From CAZEJK01 sp964512045 (GTDB lineage Bacteria > Acidobacteriota > Thermoanaerobaculia > Thermoanaerobaculales > Sulfomarinibacteraceae), in contig CAZEJK010000053.1 of assembly GCA_964512045.1 (NCBI GenBank), positions 1 to 25,760 of the forward strand: a stretch of 25,760 nt of DNA. The letters are read 5' to 3'. How positions within the stretch are numbered: the first letter of the stretch is position 1; each line of letters starts with the position of its first letter. The notes beneath the pieces are model-generated. The model saw only the letters and a program-made list of their open reading frames with translations. It was not told the DNA's origin and did not search any database. A program made the translations under genes and the position numbers. Positions 1 through 7,147 of this stretch are shown here, in pieces.

Positions 1-16
1 CCGGCCTCGCTACCCC

Positions 17-46
17 CAGCCACCCACCGCGGCTACGCCGGGGCAC
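17..46 (-). repeat. Degenerate REP-like hairpin, inverted copy
   Basis: Read on the minus strand, this segment has a GTGCCC head, a short stem CGGC-GTA-GCCG with a three-base loop, and the tail GGTGGGTGG. The order head, hairpin with three-base loop, G-rich tail matches the copy at 85-117 in the opposite orientation, so the two could form an inverted REP pair. The stem here is only 4 bp, so this copy is degenerate. Confidence 0.35.
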
Positions 47-84
47 GCGCGGGCCACTACAATCAGACTGACTCCTCTTCGATT

Positions 85-117
85 GTGGGAGCCGGCGTCT
101 CGCCGGCGGGTGGGTGG
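85..117 (+). repeat. REP-like palindromic element
   Basis: GTGGGAG (85-91) runs into a perfect 7-bp stem, GCCGGCG (91-97) and CGCCGGC (101-107), closed by the loop TCT. The tail is GGGTGGGTGG. A GTGGGAG-type head followed by a GC-rich hairpin is the usual layout of bacterial REP sequences mobilised by RAYT transposases (known for the family). No RAYT gene lies in the window. It could also be a chance GC-rich hairpin. Confidence 0.45.
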
Positions 118-368
118 AGGGTCTTTCACCACACGCCACTCAACGAAGTCGCCCGGTCCCGGTTCCGGCCCCCGCCCCGGCCGCCGGGAGCCGGTCGCGG
201 AGCTCTGAAGCCCCGGCCATCGGGCCGACGTGGACCCTTACTGGCTGCCAGAGCAACGGTATCCACCACCGAACCCCGTGCGCCAACCATCCAAGCACGA
301 AGCCCACGAAACCCTGTCTCCCCGTGCGCTCCATCGCCGCAGCCTGACCATCATCCTGGACCGGCGCC

Positions 369-1151
369 CTACTCTCGCAGATCGGCGACGACTGGAGCGT
401 GGTCGGATGCGGTGAGACCGTCCTTCTTCTTGCGCCAGTCCCGGTCGATCTCGACCGATGTGACCCTTTCGGTCAGACGACCGGTGGCAAGGAGCAGGTC
501 GATCCGAAGACCACGACCGAATCGGAACGCGCCGCCGCGGTAGTCCCACCACGAGAACGCCTGCGTATCCGGGTGCTGGTGGCGGAACAGATCGACCAGG
601 CCCCAGTCGAGAAGACGCTGCAAACGGGTCCGCTCCGCATCGGTGTGGAAGATGGATCCCGCGAGGGCCTCCTCGTTCCAGGAGTCGATGGCGGCGGGAC
701 AGATGTTGAAGTCGCCACCGATCAGCAGGGCCTGGTCGGGGGCATGTCGTGCGCCGAGATGCTGTGCGAGGGCGTCGAACCATGCCAGCTTCTTCGGGTA
801 GTCCTCATGGTCCACGCTCTTTCCGTTCGGACAGTACACCGAGGTGAATGTGGTGGCGCCGACCTCCACTGTGAGGAGACGAGCGCCGAACGCTTCCTGG
901 CCGGGGAGCCCGGTCTGGGTGACCTGGACGTCGAGGCCCCCGCGAGTGAGGATCGCCACTCCGTTCCACGCCTTCTGACCGTGATGGACGGCTCGGTACC
1001 CCAGCTCGCCGATCGCCTCATGCGGGAACTGCTCGTCGGTGAGCTTGAGCTCCTGCAGGGCGACGACATCGGGTTGGCGGGCCTCCAACCAGAGCTGGAG
1101 GTAGTCGAGGCGTGCGCGAAGACCGTTGATGTTCCAGGTGGCGACTCGCAT
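369..1151 (-). CDS. xth: Exodeoxyribonuclease III
   Basis: 260 aa, the usual length for the Xth/ExoIII branch of the endonuclease/exonuclease/phosphatase fold. The family cleaves 5' to apurinic/apyrimidinic sites and trims 3' blocked ends in base-excision repair, using a divalent metal in the cytoplasm. Catalytic positions are visible: Asn7 in ATWNINGLR, Glu34 in LQELK, Tyr106 in VYCPNGK, Asp147 and Asn149 in GGDFN, Asp218 in RIDLLL, and the terminal Asp250-His251 in SDHAPV. The start at 1151 gives the canonical MRVATWNING opening, but no strong Shine-Dalgarno is seen. The gene stands alone on its strand; a degenerate gene fragment lies just upstream on the other strand. Everything needed for activity appears present. 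Confidence 0.95.
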   Translation of the reverse strand: MRVATWNINGLRARLDYLQLWLEARQPDVVALQELKLTDEQFPHEAIGELGYRAVHHGQKAWNGVAILTRGGLDVQVTQTGLPGQEAFGARLLTVEVGATTFTSVYCPNGKSVDHEDYPKKLAWFDALAQHLGARHAPDQALLIGGDFNICPAAIDSWNEEALAGSIFHTDAERTRLQRLLDWGLVDLFRHQHPDTQAFSWWDYRGGAFRFGRGLRIDLLLATGRLTERVTSVEIDRDWRKKKDGLTASDHAPVVADLRE

Positions 1152-1179
1152 GCTCGGAGTACACCACCGTCCGCCGAGG

Positions 1180-1357
1180 ATCGCAAGCGCGCTGGCGGAG
1201 CTGACCAGGCTGCGTAAGTGAGTGGGCCGACGATCCGAAGCTCCAGCTGGAGGCGGCGCTGGTCTTGCTGATGGCAGGCGACACCGGGTCCGCTCTCGAG
1301 AGCTACGCCGAGGTCATGGCAGTGCTCGAGCCGGCGATCGAACGCCTCGGTGGGTGA
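1180..1357 (+). pseudogene. Frameshifted 3' remnant of an unidentified gene
   Basis: One frame reads ALAELTRLRK and then hits TGA at 1219-1221. The adjacent frame continues from about 1217 with a protein-like stretch beginning EWADDPKLQLEAALVLL and ending at TGA 1355-1357, with alternating Leu/Ala and Glu/Arg typical of helices. Joined by a one-base shift, the two pieces look like the C-terminal helical end of a gene. The second frame has no ATG or GTG start before mid-frame. The source family is not recognisable. It could be chance, since GC-rich DNA gives many open frames. Confidence 0.3.
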
Positions 1358-1411
1358 GCGGACACGGTCATCGGTAGCCGCCAGCAGATCCGAGCTGCCC
1401 GGTACCAGCAG

Positions 1412-1439
1412 TTGACGCGGACGGCGCGACGGTATTACA
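1412..1439 (+). promoter_or_regulatory. Probable promoter of the nikR-led operon
   Basis: TTGACG (1412-1417) as -35 and TATTAC (1434-1439) as -10 are separated by 16 bp. The -10 box lies inside the left half of the inverted repeat at 1432-1458, so a bound repressor would block RNA polymerase. The start codon at 1474 leaves a short leader of about 28 bases. Confidence 0.55.
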
Positions 1440-1458
1440 GTTTTTGGGAACGTAATAC
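1432..1458. promoter_or_regulatory. Predicted NikR operator (inverted repeat)
   Basis: A perfect 7-bp inverted repeat, GTATTAC-N13-GTAATAC, lies 15 bases before the start codon of the NikR-type gene. Its outer GTAT...ATAC ends and total span (27 bp) closely resemble the E. coli NikR site GTATGA-N16-TCATAC (28 bp, known). It overlaps the predicted -10 box. I infer autoregulation and metal-dependent repression of the whole downstream operon. Confidence 0.65.
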
Positions 1459-1473
1459 TGGCTGGAGCCGCCG

Positions 1474-1890
1474 ATGTCCGATCTCGTTCGTCTCAGCTTC
1501 TCCCTCGATTCCAAGCTTGAAGAGCAGCTGGGCCAGCTGGTTGATCGGTACGGCTACGCCAACCGCTCCGAGTTCATCCGCGACATGATCCGCGAGCGGC
1601 TCGTGGCCACCGAGTGGGAGGAGAACGAGGAGGCGGTGGGCGCCATCACCCTGATGTACGACCACCACGCCAGGGGCGTGCACGAGCGCCTGACGGAGGC
1701 CCAGCACGAGCACCACCGCTGCGTGCTCGCGACGACCCATGTTCATCTCGACCACCACCGCTGCGTCGAGGTGGTGCTGTGCAAGGGTGAGGCGCGCACG
1801 ATCCGAGAGATCGCCGACCGACTTCGGCAGCAGCGCGGGGTGCTCCACGCCACCTTGTCGATGAGCTCGACCGGTCGCGATCTGATCTGA
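1474..1890 (+). CDS. nikR: NikR-family metal-responsive repressor
   Basis: 138 aa, normal for NikR: an N-terminal ribbon-helix-helix DNA-binding domain (about residues 3-45, with the conserved YGYANRSEFIRDMIR helix region) and a C-terminal ACT-like metal-binding domain. Aligned with E. coli NikR, all four high-affinity Ni(II) ligands are kept: His78, His89 and His91 in THVHLDH, and Cys97 in RCVEV. Extra histidines (HEHH at 78-81, DHH at 93-95) surround them. NikR tetramers repress when nickel is bound (known). The gene is first in an operon; the receptor gene starts 26 bases after its stop. An inverted repeat over its own promoter supports autoregulation. The genes downstream are ZnuABC-like rather than NikABCDE, so the sensed metal in vivo could differ; Ni(II) is the best guess from the ligand set. 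Confidence 0.88.
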   Translation: MSDLVRLSFSLDSKLEEQLGQLVDRYGYANRSEFIRDMIRERLVATEWEENEEAVGAITLMYDHHARGVHERLTEAQHEHHRCVLATTHVHLDHHRCVEVVLCKGEARTIREIADRLRQQRGVLHATLSMSSTGRDLI

Positions 1891-1916
1891 AGCCGGGTAC
1901 GACGGGAGGGGACGCG

Positions 1917-3899
1917 ATGCAAGCGATACAGGGACTTCGGGCTGTTGCGGCGTTCGTACTGGTGGTCGGTCTGAGTGGTGCTCTGCTGGCCCAGAGCTCG
2001 GCGGAGGATGTGGACAGCCAGCCCTCCGGCGACGAGCAGCGCTCGGAGAGCTCACGCCCCGCGGCGGTGTTCGCCGGTCAGGTGGAGGTGGAAGGCCCAC
2101 CGGTCGTGGAAGGCACCACGGTGGACCGCCAGGCGACGGCGGTGACGACGGTGAGTGCGGAGCAGATCGAGAACCTCAACGCCCATGATCTGGCGTCTGC
2201 CCTGCGTCGGGTTCCCGGTGTCGTCATCTCCCGCTACAACGTGATCGGTGCGTACGGTGGCGCCGACGGCGGTGGTGTGTTCATCCGTGGCCATGGCTCG
2301 AGCCGACCCGGTGGCGAGGTGGCCACCATCGTCGATGGCGTCCCGCGTTTCGTCGGTGTGTGGGCACATCCGCTGCTCGACACGTTGAGCCTCGACCCCG
2401 TGGAGCGGATCCGCGTGGTGCGCAGCCCGCGGCCGGTGCTGGTGGGCGCCGGCACCTTCGGATCGGTCGAGCTCGTGTCCCAACGTCCGATCGCCTCCGG
2501 CCTGTCGGCGCGGGTGGTGGGCTCCACGGGCCGTTACAGCACCGACATCGGCCGCGTGCAGGCGGCGGGACGACACGGTGCGGTGGACTGGTCCATCACG
2601 GCCAGCCATCGCGCGAGTGACGGTCATCGTGCGAACGCCGGCGGTCAGGTGGAGGCCGCCAGCGGTCGCTTTGGCTGGCAGCTGTCCGAGGGTTGGGAAG
2701 CTCGGGTGAGCTGGCATCACACCGATGCCTGGGCAGAGGATCCCGGACGGGTTGGTGCTGGGCCACGACCGGTCGTTCCGTTGTACGACTCCTTAAGCGA
2801 CCTGGCGATCGTTCGCGTCGAGCATCGCCACGGTGGCTGGCACGGGCGGTTGATCGTATCCCGCGACGACGGACTGGCGGATTGGTTGCAATGGGACGGT
2901 GGTGCCGCGGAGTCGTTCCGGAGCATCACCGACTGGAGCAACACCGGCGTGCGGCTGCGGGAGACGGTGGCCCCCTGGGTGGGCGGGGAGCTCATCATGG
3001 GGATCGACTACGACCGGTGGGGCGGCGAGTTCGTCGAGCGGCGGCCGACGACCGACCGGCTGAGGACCGATCTCCACCTCTCCTCCACCGCCCCGTATGT
3101 GATGCTGAGCCATACCTTCGAGGGACCCATCGAGTGGACACCATCGGTCGGAGTGCGCTGGGCGTCCGTGGACGAGCTGGATGACCAATGGGGGGCGCAA
3201 GCTGGTGTGCGAGCCAGGATCGGTGAGCATGTGGTGTACGCCAACGCCTCCCGCGGGTTCAACCTTCCAGGGGTCTGGGCGGCGGTGAGCTTCGCCGGTT
3301 GGGGGCTCGGCGACGCCTGGAAGGAGCTCGACGCCGAGGTCGTCGAGCATCTGGAGATCGGCGTCGAAGCGCAGCTGCTCCCGGGTGTTCGCGCCACTTT
3401 ATCCGTGTTCAGCGACGATGTGTCGGACGCGATACGGTTCGTTCCTCCACCGCCACCGCCACCGACATTTGCCAACGTCGGCGACTACACGGCGCGAGGG
3501 GCCGAGCTGTCGCTGCACGCTCAGCTGAGCCGCCGGATGGCCCTGTTCGTGGGAGCGACGACGTCCGATCCCAGCCCGGACGACGTGCCAAACATGCCGG
3601 AGACCACCGCGGTTGTGGGCCTGAACTGGTCTGCCGAGAGCTGGCGGCTGCATCTCGACGCCGAGTGGGTCGACGAGCAGAGCGTGCTCAACCCGCGGTT
3701 CGCTTCGAGCCAGGCGCGAGTGGACTCCCACCTGCTGGTGAACTCTCGGCTGGCGCTGCCCTTGCCGCGCCTGGGCCTGCCTTTTGGCGGTGAGCTGTTC
3801 GCGGCGGTCGAGAACCTCGCCGATGAGACGTACGAGTACCGGATCGGCTACCCGATGCCGGGTCGTGCCTGGTCGGTGGGCCTGGATGTGAGGTTCTAG
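1917..3899 (+). CDS. TonB-dependent outer-membrane receptor
   Basis: 660 aa. It has an N-terminal signal peptide (residues 1 to about 25, ending near GALLAQ) and a TonB-box-like stretch GQVEVEG. A plug domain covers about 70-190, with DLASALRRVPGVVISR, VFIRGHGSSRPGG and the end motif PVERIRVVRSPRPVLVGAGTFG. A long beta-barrel ends in the aromatic GLDVRF, where a terminal Phe is the usual sorting signal. Such receptors import metal chelates or other scarce ligands across the outer membrane using TonB energy. A run of seven prolines before TFANVGDYTARG probably sits in a loop. A strong GGGAGGGG ribosome-binding site precedes the start. Its place between the NikR-type repressor and a metal ABC transporter argues that the ligand is a metal or metal complex; the specific ligand cannot be read from sequence. 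Confidence 0.93.
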   Translation: MQAIQGLRAVAAFVLVVGLSGALLAQSSAEDVDSQPSGDEQRSESSRPAAVFAGQVEVEGPPVVEGTTVDRQATAVTTVSAEQIENLNAHDLASALRRVPGVVISRYNVIGAYGGADGGGVFIRGHGSSRPGGEVATIVDGVPRFVGVWAHPLLDTLSLDPVERIRVVRSPRPVLVGAGTFGSVELVSQRPIASGLSARVVGSTGRYSTDIGRVQAAGRHGAVDWSITASHRASDGHRANAGGQVEAASGRFGWQLSEGWEARVSWHHTDAWAEDPGRVGAGPRPVVPLYDSLSDLAIVRVEHRHGGWHGRLIVSRDDGLADWLQWDGGAAESFRSITDWSNTGVRLRETVAPWVGGELIMGIDYDRWGGEFVERRPTTDRLRTDLHLSSTAPYVMLSHTFEGPIEWTPSVGVRWASVDELDDQWGAQAGVRARIGEHVVYANASRGFNLPGVWAAVSFAGWGLGDAWKELDAEVVEHLEIGVEAQLLPGVRATLSVFSDDVSDAIRFVPPPPPPPTFANVGDYTARGAELSLHAQLSRRMALFVGATTSDPSPDDVPNMPETTAVVGLNWSAESWRLHLDAEWVDEQSVLNPRFASSQARVDSHLLVNSRLALPLPRLGLPFGGELFAAVENLADETYEYRIGYPMPGRAWSVGLDVRF

Positions 3900-3902
3900 C
3901 CC

Positions 3903-4724
3903 ATGGGATCGATGACAACCCGACTCGTCGTGGTGACGCTCCTGATGATCAGCTCCATGCCGGTTTCCGCAGCTTCCTCGGACAACGATCCGGAGACGGT
4001 GGTGGTGACGACCTCGATGCTGGCTGCAGCCGTCGAAGAGCTGCTGTCGCCCGAGGCGCCGGTGGAGGTGATCCCGCTGGTGCCGCCGGGGAGCTGTCCC
4101 GGTCACTTCGATCTGAACCCGCGCGTGGTTCCCGATCTCCGGCGGGCGTCCGTCATCGTTCGTCACGACTACCAGCAGTTCCTCGAGGAGCGGCTGGCTG
4201 ACCTTGGCGTCGGCGGTCGCCTGGTTGTGGCGTCAACGCCGGGGAGCCTGCTGATTCCGGAGCACTATCTGGCGCTCGTCGAGCAGGTGCATGGGGTTCT
4301 GCTCGGAGTGCTTCCTGGCGCGGAAGACCAGCTCCGACATGCACATCAGGCCGTCGCCGCACGAGTCTCGCGCCACGCGCAGCATGCTCGAGCCTCTGCC
4401 CAGCCGTGGCGAGGACGTCCGGTGGTGGCGTCGACGATGCAGGCAGACTTCTGCCGGTGGCTCGGGATGGATGTCGTTGCCGAGCTGCCGCGCGGAGAGG
4501 ACGTGTCTCCTCGGGAGCTCGGCGAGCTGATGGCGCTCGACCCGGATGCCGTGATCGGTAACCTGCAAGAGGGAGTGCGAGCCGCCGAGGTGCTGGCGGA
4601 CCGACTCCAGTGCCCGCTGGTCGTGCTGTCGAACTTCCCTGACGTCGACGGCTACGGGAGCGGATGGGACGAGCTGTTCACGGCCAACCTCGAGCGGCTT
4701 GCCGCAGCGTGGGCTGACGGGTGA
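3903..4724 (+). CDS. Metal ABC transporter substrate-binding protein (ZnuA-like, cluster A-I)
   Basis: 273 aa with a cleavable signal peptide (about residues 1-24, ending PVSAA). It resembles periplasmic Zn/Mn-binding proteins: VVTTSML after the signal, LVPPGSCPGHFDLNP in place of the usual PGxDPHxYEP, a long central helix, VVASTMQADFCRWLG at the start of the second lobe, and LMALDPDAVIGN. Likely ligand-site residues are Cys65 and His68 in the first motif, His88 (VRHDYQ) and Gln180/Cys184, a set unlike the three-His/one-acid site of classical ZnuA. No His-rich loop is present. The start at 3903 is 3 bases after the receptor stop; ATG 3912 is an alternative. The stop overlaps the ATPase start. 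Role: capture of the imported metal in the periplasm for the downstream ABC complex. Metal identity is uncertain. Confidence 0.82.
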   Translation: MGSMTTRLVVVTLLMISSMPVSAASSDNDPETVVVTTSMLAAAVEELLSPEAPVEVIPLVPPGSCPGHFDLNPRVVPDLRRASVIVRHDYQQFLEERLADLGVGGRLVVASTPGSLLIPEHYLALVEQVHGVLLGVLPGAEDQLRHAHQAVAARVSRHAQHARASAQPWRGRPVVASTMQADFCRWLGMDVVAELPRGEDVSPRELGELMALDPDAVIGNLQEGVRAAEVLADRLQCPLVVLSNFPDVDGYGSGWDELFTANLERLAAAWADG

Positions 4725-5515
4725 GCTCGGCGTCTGTCCGGTGTGAGCAGGTTGCGGTCTGGCGGGCCGGACGCACCGTGCTCGGACCGTTGGATCTGGA
4801 GATCTCGCCATGTCAGCTGTGGGGTGTTGTGGGTCCGAACGGCGCTGGCAAGTCCACCCTGCTGCGCGTGATCGCGGGCCTCGAGCGGGTCAACGGAGGC
4901 AGCGTCCGCGTGTTTGGCGCCTGCCCCCGATCGCGCCGGCGCGCTCGCGAGCGGATCGGGTTTCTCTTTCAACGCCACGAGTTCCTCCCGGAGGTCCCGT
5001 TCACGGTCGAGGATGTGGTGGGCTTTGGGGGCGTCGCTCGGGCGCCGTGGGGGCCGGTCCGCGCAGGCGGTGTGGCGACCTCCGAGATCGACGATGCGCT
5101 CGAGGCGCTCGGCCTGACGACCATGCGCCATCGGCTGTACCGCGAGCTCTCCGGCGGCGAGCGCCAGAAGGTGCAGCTGGCCCGTCTGATGGCGCAGGAT
5201 GCAGACCTCTATCTGCTCGACGAACCGGCGGCCGGCCTCGACCTGGACTGGCAGGAGCAGCTCACTCGACGGATCGGCGAGCTCTGGCGGCGCAGCGGCG
5301 CGGCGGTCGTGATGGTGACCCATGAGGTCGATCGACTACCGGCGGGTTGCGATCGGATCCTTCTGCTGCGCGCAGGCAGGACGGTTGCCAGCGGCCTGCC
5401 CGAGACGGTGCTGACGGCGCGCACCCTGTCGGCGCTGTACGGCTGCGAGATGGTGGTCCGTCACGAGCACGGGCGGTTTCACGCCCACAGTCTCGGCCAG
5501 GGGGTCGAGGAGTGA
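4721..5515 (+). CDS. Metal ABC transporter ATP-binding protein (ZnuC-like)
   Basis: 264 aa. All ABC ATPase motifs are intact: Walker A GPNGAGKST (38-46), Q-loop Gln84, signature LSGGE (143-147), Walker B LYLLDE (163-168) and the switch His201 in VTHE. It should power import through the permease encoded next, at the inner face of the cytoplasmic membrane. The start is GTG in a GTGA overlap with the binding-protein stop, and the gene ends in an identical GTGA overlap with the permease, so the three are translationally coupled. It is slightly longer than minimal ZnuC proteins, with a C-terminal tail containing three histidines (HEHGRFHAH) that might contact metal (inference). Confidence 0.93.
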   Translation: MSSASVRCEQVAVWRAGRTVLGPLDLEISPCQLWGVVGPNGAGKSTLLRVIAGLERVNGGSVRVFGACPRSRRRARERIGFLFQRHEFLPEVPFTVEDVVGFGGVARAPWGPVRAGGVATSEIDDALEALGLTTMRHRLYRELSGGERQKVQLARLMAQDADLYLLDEPAAGLDLDWQEQLTRRIGELWRRSGAAVVMVTHEVDRLPAGCDRILLLRAGRTVASGLPETVLTARTLSALYGCEMVVRHEHGRFHAHSLGQGVEE

Positions 5516-6297
5516 GCTTCGCCGAGGTGTTCGCTCCGATCCTTCTCGCTGCCCTGATCGGCGGTGGGTCTGCTGGTCTCCTCGGCGTCCTTGTGGTCGG
5601 TCTGCGGATGCCGTTTCTCGCGGTGGTCACCGCACACACCGCTCTCGCCGGAGCGGTGTTCGGTGAGCTGGCCGGTGTCGGGCCCGGGCTGTCCGGATTC
5701 ATCGGCGCCGTCGTCGGCGCGGGCGTGCTTGGCGCAGTGCTGCGGAGGCGTCAGCTCGACACCAACATCGCTCTCGGAACGCTGTTCTCTCTCAGCATGG
5801 GGCTGGCGTTTCTCGGTATTGGGCTGAGCGAAGGAGCGCGCTCCTCGCTGCTCGGCCTGCTGTGGGGTAGCCTGCTGTTCGTTGGTCGTGCGCAGCTGCT
5901 GTGGATGTCAGTGGCGGCGGTGGCGCTGATCGTATTCCTCGTCCTTGCAGAGCGCCGTTTGCAGGTCCTTCTGTTCAGCCGCGAGCTCGCTGCAGCGCTG
6001 CTTCCCGGCGCCGGCGTCCTGTTTGCCGTGTTGCTGGTGGTGGCTGCAGGGGTCATCGCTGTCAACCTGCAGACCGTTGGCGGTCTTCTGCTGTACAGCC
6101 TGGTGTCGAACCCGGCGGTGGCCGCCCTGCGGATTGCCCGTTCGTGGCGCGGCGCTCTGGTCGGCGGCGCAGTGGGAGGCGCGGTCAGCGCCGTGGGTGG
6201 GTTCGCGGTGGCGTACTGGCTGTCCCTGCCTGTGGGAGCGTGCATCGTGCTGGTCTCGAGCGCACTCGTAGGTGTGGTGCTTTGGGGATGGGAGTGA
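5512..6297 (+). CDS. Metal ABC transporter permease (ZnuB-like)
   Basis: 261 aa from a GTG start at 5512, overlapping the ATPase stop by four bases. A longer frame reaches back to 5347 but would lie inside the ATPase gene, so it is not used. About eight hydrophobic helices are visible, starting APILLAALIGGGSAGLLGV and ending LVSSALVGVVLWGW, the ABC-3 family pattern. The family's early MAFFGDALSHAALPG-type region appears as MPFLAVVTAHTALAG, keeping the membrane His. LLLYSLVSNPAVAAL matches the LL-PAAAA region before the late helices. It forms the inner-membrane channel for the imported ion. The methyltransferase start overlaps its stop by one base. Confidence 0.9.
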   Translation: MSFAEVFAPILLAALIGGGSAGLLGVLVVGLRMPFLAVVTAHTALAGAVFGELAGVGPGLSGFIGAVVGAGVLGAVLRRRQLDTNIALGTLFSLSMGLAFLGIGLSEGARSSLLGLLWGSLLFVGRAQLLWMSVAAVALIVFLVLAERRLQVLLFSRELAAALLPGAGVLFAVLLVVAAGVIAVNLQTVGGLLLYSLVSNPAVAALRIARSWRGALVGGAVGGAVSAVGGFAVAYWLSLPVGACIVLVSSALVGVVLWGWE

Positions 6298-6905
6298 TGG
6301 CACAGAGCACGCACCAGATCGCGTCGTACTTTGACCGGTGTGCGCATGAAGGGCGAATGCTGGAGCTGGACGCGGACGAGAGCACGCAGCTCGCAGCGTG
6401 CCTCGAGCACTGGCAGATCAGGCCGGGTCTGCGCGTGCTGGAGCCGGGCTGCGGCGCCGGCCGGTTCACCGAGCCGCTGGCGGAGGCGGTCGGGCCGGAC
6501 GGAGTCGTGGTGGCATGCGACCTGTCGCTGGCGATGCTTGCGCGCGCTCGCAGGCGCCCGCTGCGGGCGCCGGTCTGTTGGGCCCTGGCGAGCGCCGGCG
6601 CGATCCCGATCCATTCGCAGGTGTTCGACCGGGTGCTCATCATCAACGTCTTCCCACATCTCGAGGATCGTCGTGGCGTTCTTGCCGAGCTGCGCCGGGC
6701 TCTCGTCCCCGGCGGATCGCTGTGGATTCACCACTTCATCTCGCGAAACGAGCTGAACAGCTTGCACAGCGCCCTCGATCCGCCAGTGTGTGACCATTGG
6801 TTGCCGCCTGCGGATGAGGTTGCCATACTGCTCGCCGAGGTGGGCTTCAGTGTGCGCGGGACCTGCGACGACGCATCCGAGTACTGGTTACACGCTGTGC
6901 GCTGA
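6297..6905 (+). CDS. Class I SAM-dependent methyltransferase in the metal operon
   Basis: 202 aa from ATG 6297, which overlaps the permease stop (TGATG); ATG 6288 is an in-frame alternative. Motif I is VLEPGCGAGRFTEPLA (47-62), followed by the acidic VVACD (Asp75) that would hold the SAM ribose. PGGSLWIHHFISRNEL (138-153) sits at the later core strand, and a His/Cys-containing segment follows (LHSAL, VCDHWLPP, 156-171). The substrate cannot be named. The stop/start overlap in a run of coupled metal-transport genes is strong evidence that it serves metal uptake, for instance by modifying a metal-chelating small molecule or a protein partner (inference). The fold is a Rossmann methyltransferase in the cytoplasm. 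It is the last gene of the operon; no clear terminator follows. Confidence 0.85.
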   Translation: MAQSTHQIASYFDRCAHEGRMLELDADESTQLAACLEHWQIRPGLRVLEPGCGAGRFTEPLAEAVGPDGVVVACDLSLAMLARARRRPLRAPVCWALASAGAIPIHSQVFDRVLIINVFPHLEDRRGVLAELRRALVPGGSLWIHHFISRNELNSLHSALDPPVCDHWLPPADEVAILLAEVGFSVRGTCDDASEYWLHAVR

Positions 6906-7002
6906 GTGCTCTGTCCGGGCGCCGCGGCAGCCATCACCGTTCGAAGAGTCATGAGCACGAGTCTCAATACGTGGATGTGTCTCGAGAGTGTGACTTCCCT
7001 TG

Positions 7003-7031
7003 CTGACATGTCGCGAGGTTTTGCGTACCAT
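7003..7031 (+). promoter_or_regulatory. Predicted sigma-70-type promoter of the SulP gene
   Basis: CTGACA (7003-7008) and TACCAT (7026-7031) are separated by 17 bp, in the 242-base gap before the SulP gene. This leaves a leader of about 110 bases. The -10 box is only 4/6 to consensus. Confidence 0.4.
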
Positions 7032-7147
7032 GGCCGGGAGATACAGTCCGGGGTTCCCCGACGTCTGTCACGGTGCGGCGCACGAATCGACTGGCCGCGG
7101 AGGAGAGCGGACGTGAGCAGGCGTGGGGCAGCGGAAGGCGGGTGTTC

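Larger units (their letters stand above)
1..368. other. Intergenic region without a supported gene
   Basis: Apart from the two REP-like hairpins, this stretch holds a GC-rich block (about 150-200) built from variants of GGTTCCGG and CCCCGGCC. It shares the 12-mer CCCGGTTCCGGC (158-169) with the intergenic block at 15717-15728. Short open frames here have no ribosome-binding site and protein-unlike composition. No tRNA or clear terminator for the gene ending at 369 is visible. Confidence 0.5.

Noticed and set aside
399..1217. Open frame of 272 codons antisense to xth
   Set aside because: The minus strand encodes a fully conserved exonuclease III with all catalytic residues; the plus frame is a shadow.
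3440..3470. Proline-codon run (CCACCGCCACCG) as a possible tandem repeat or frameshift site
   Set aside because: The receptor frame runs through intact and resumes conserved barrel sequence (FANVGDYTARG); it is a coding poly-proline loop.
5347..5511. Longer N-terminus for the ABC permease
   Set aside because: It lies within the ATPase coding sequence; GTG 5512 gives the same four-base overlap seen at the previous junction.
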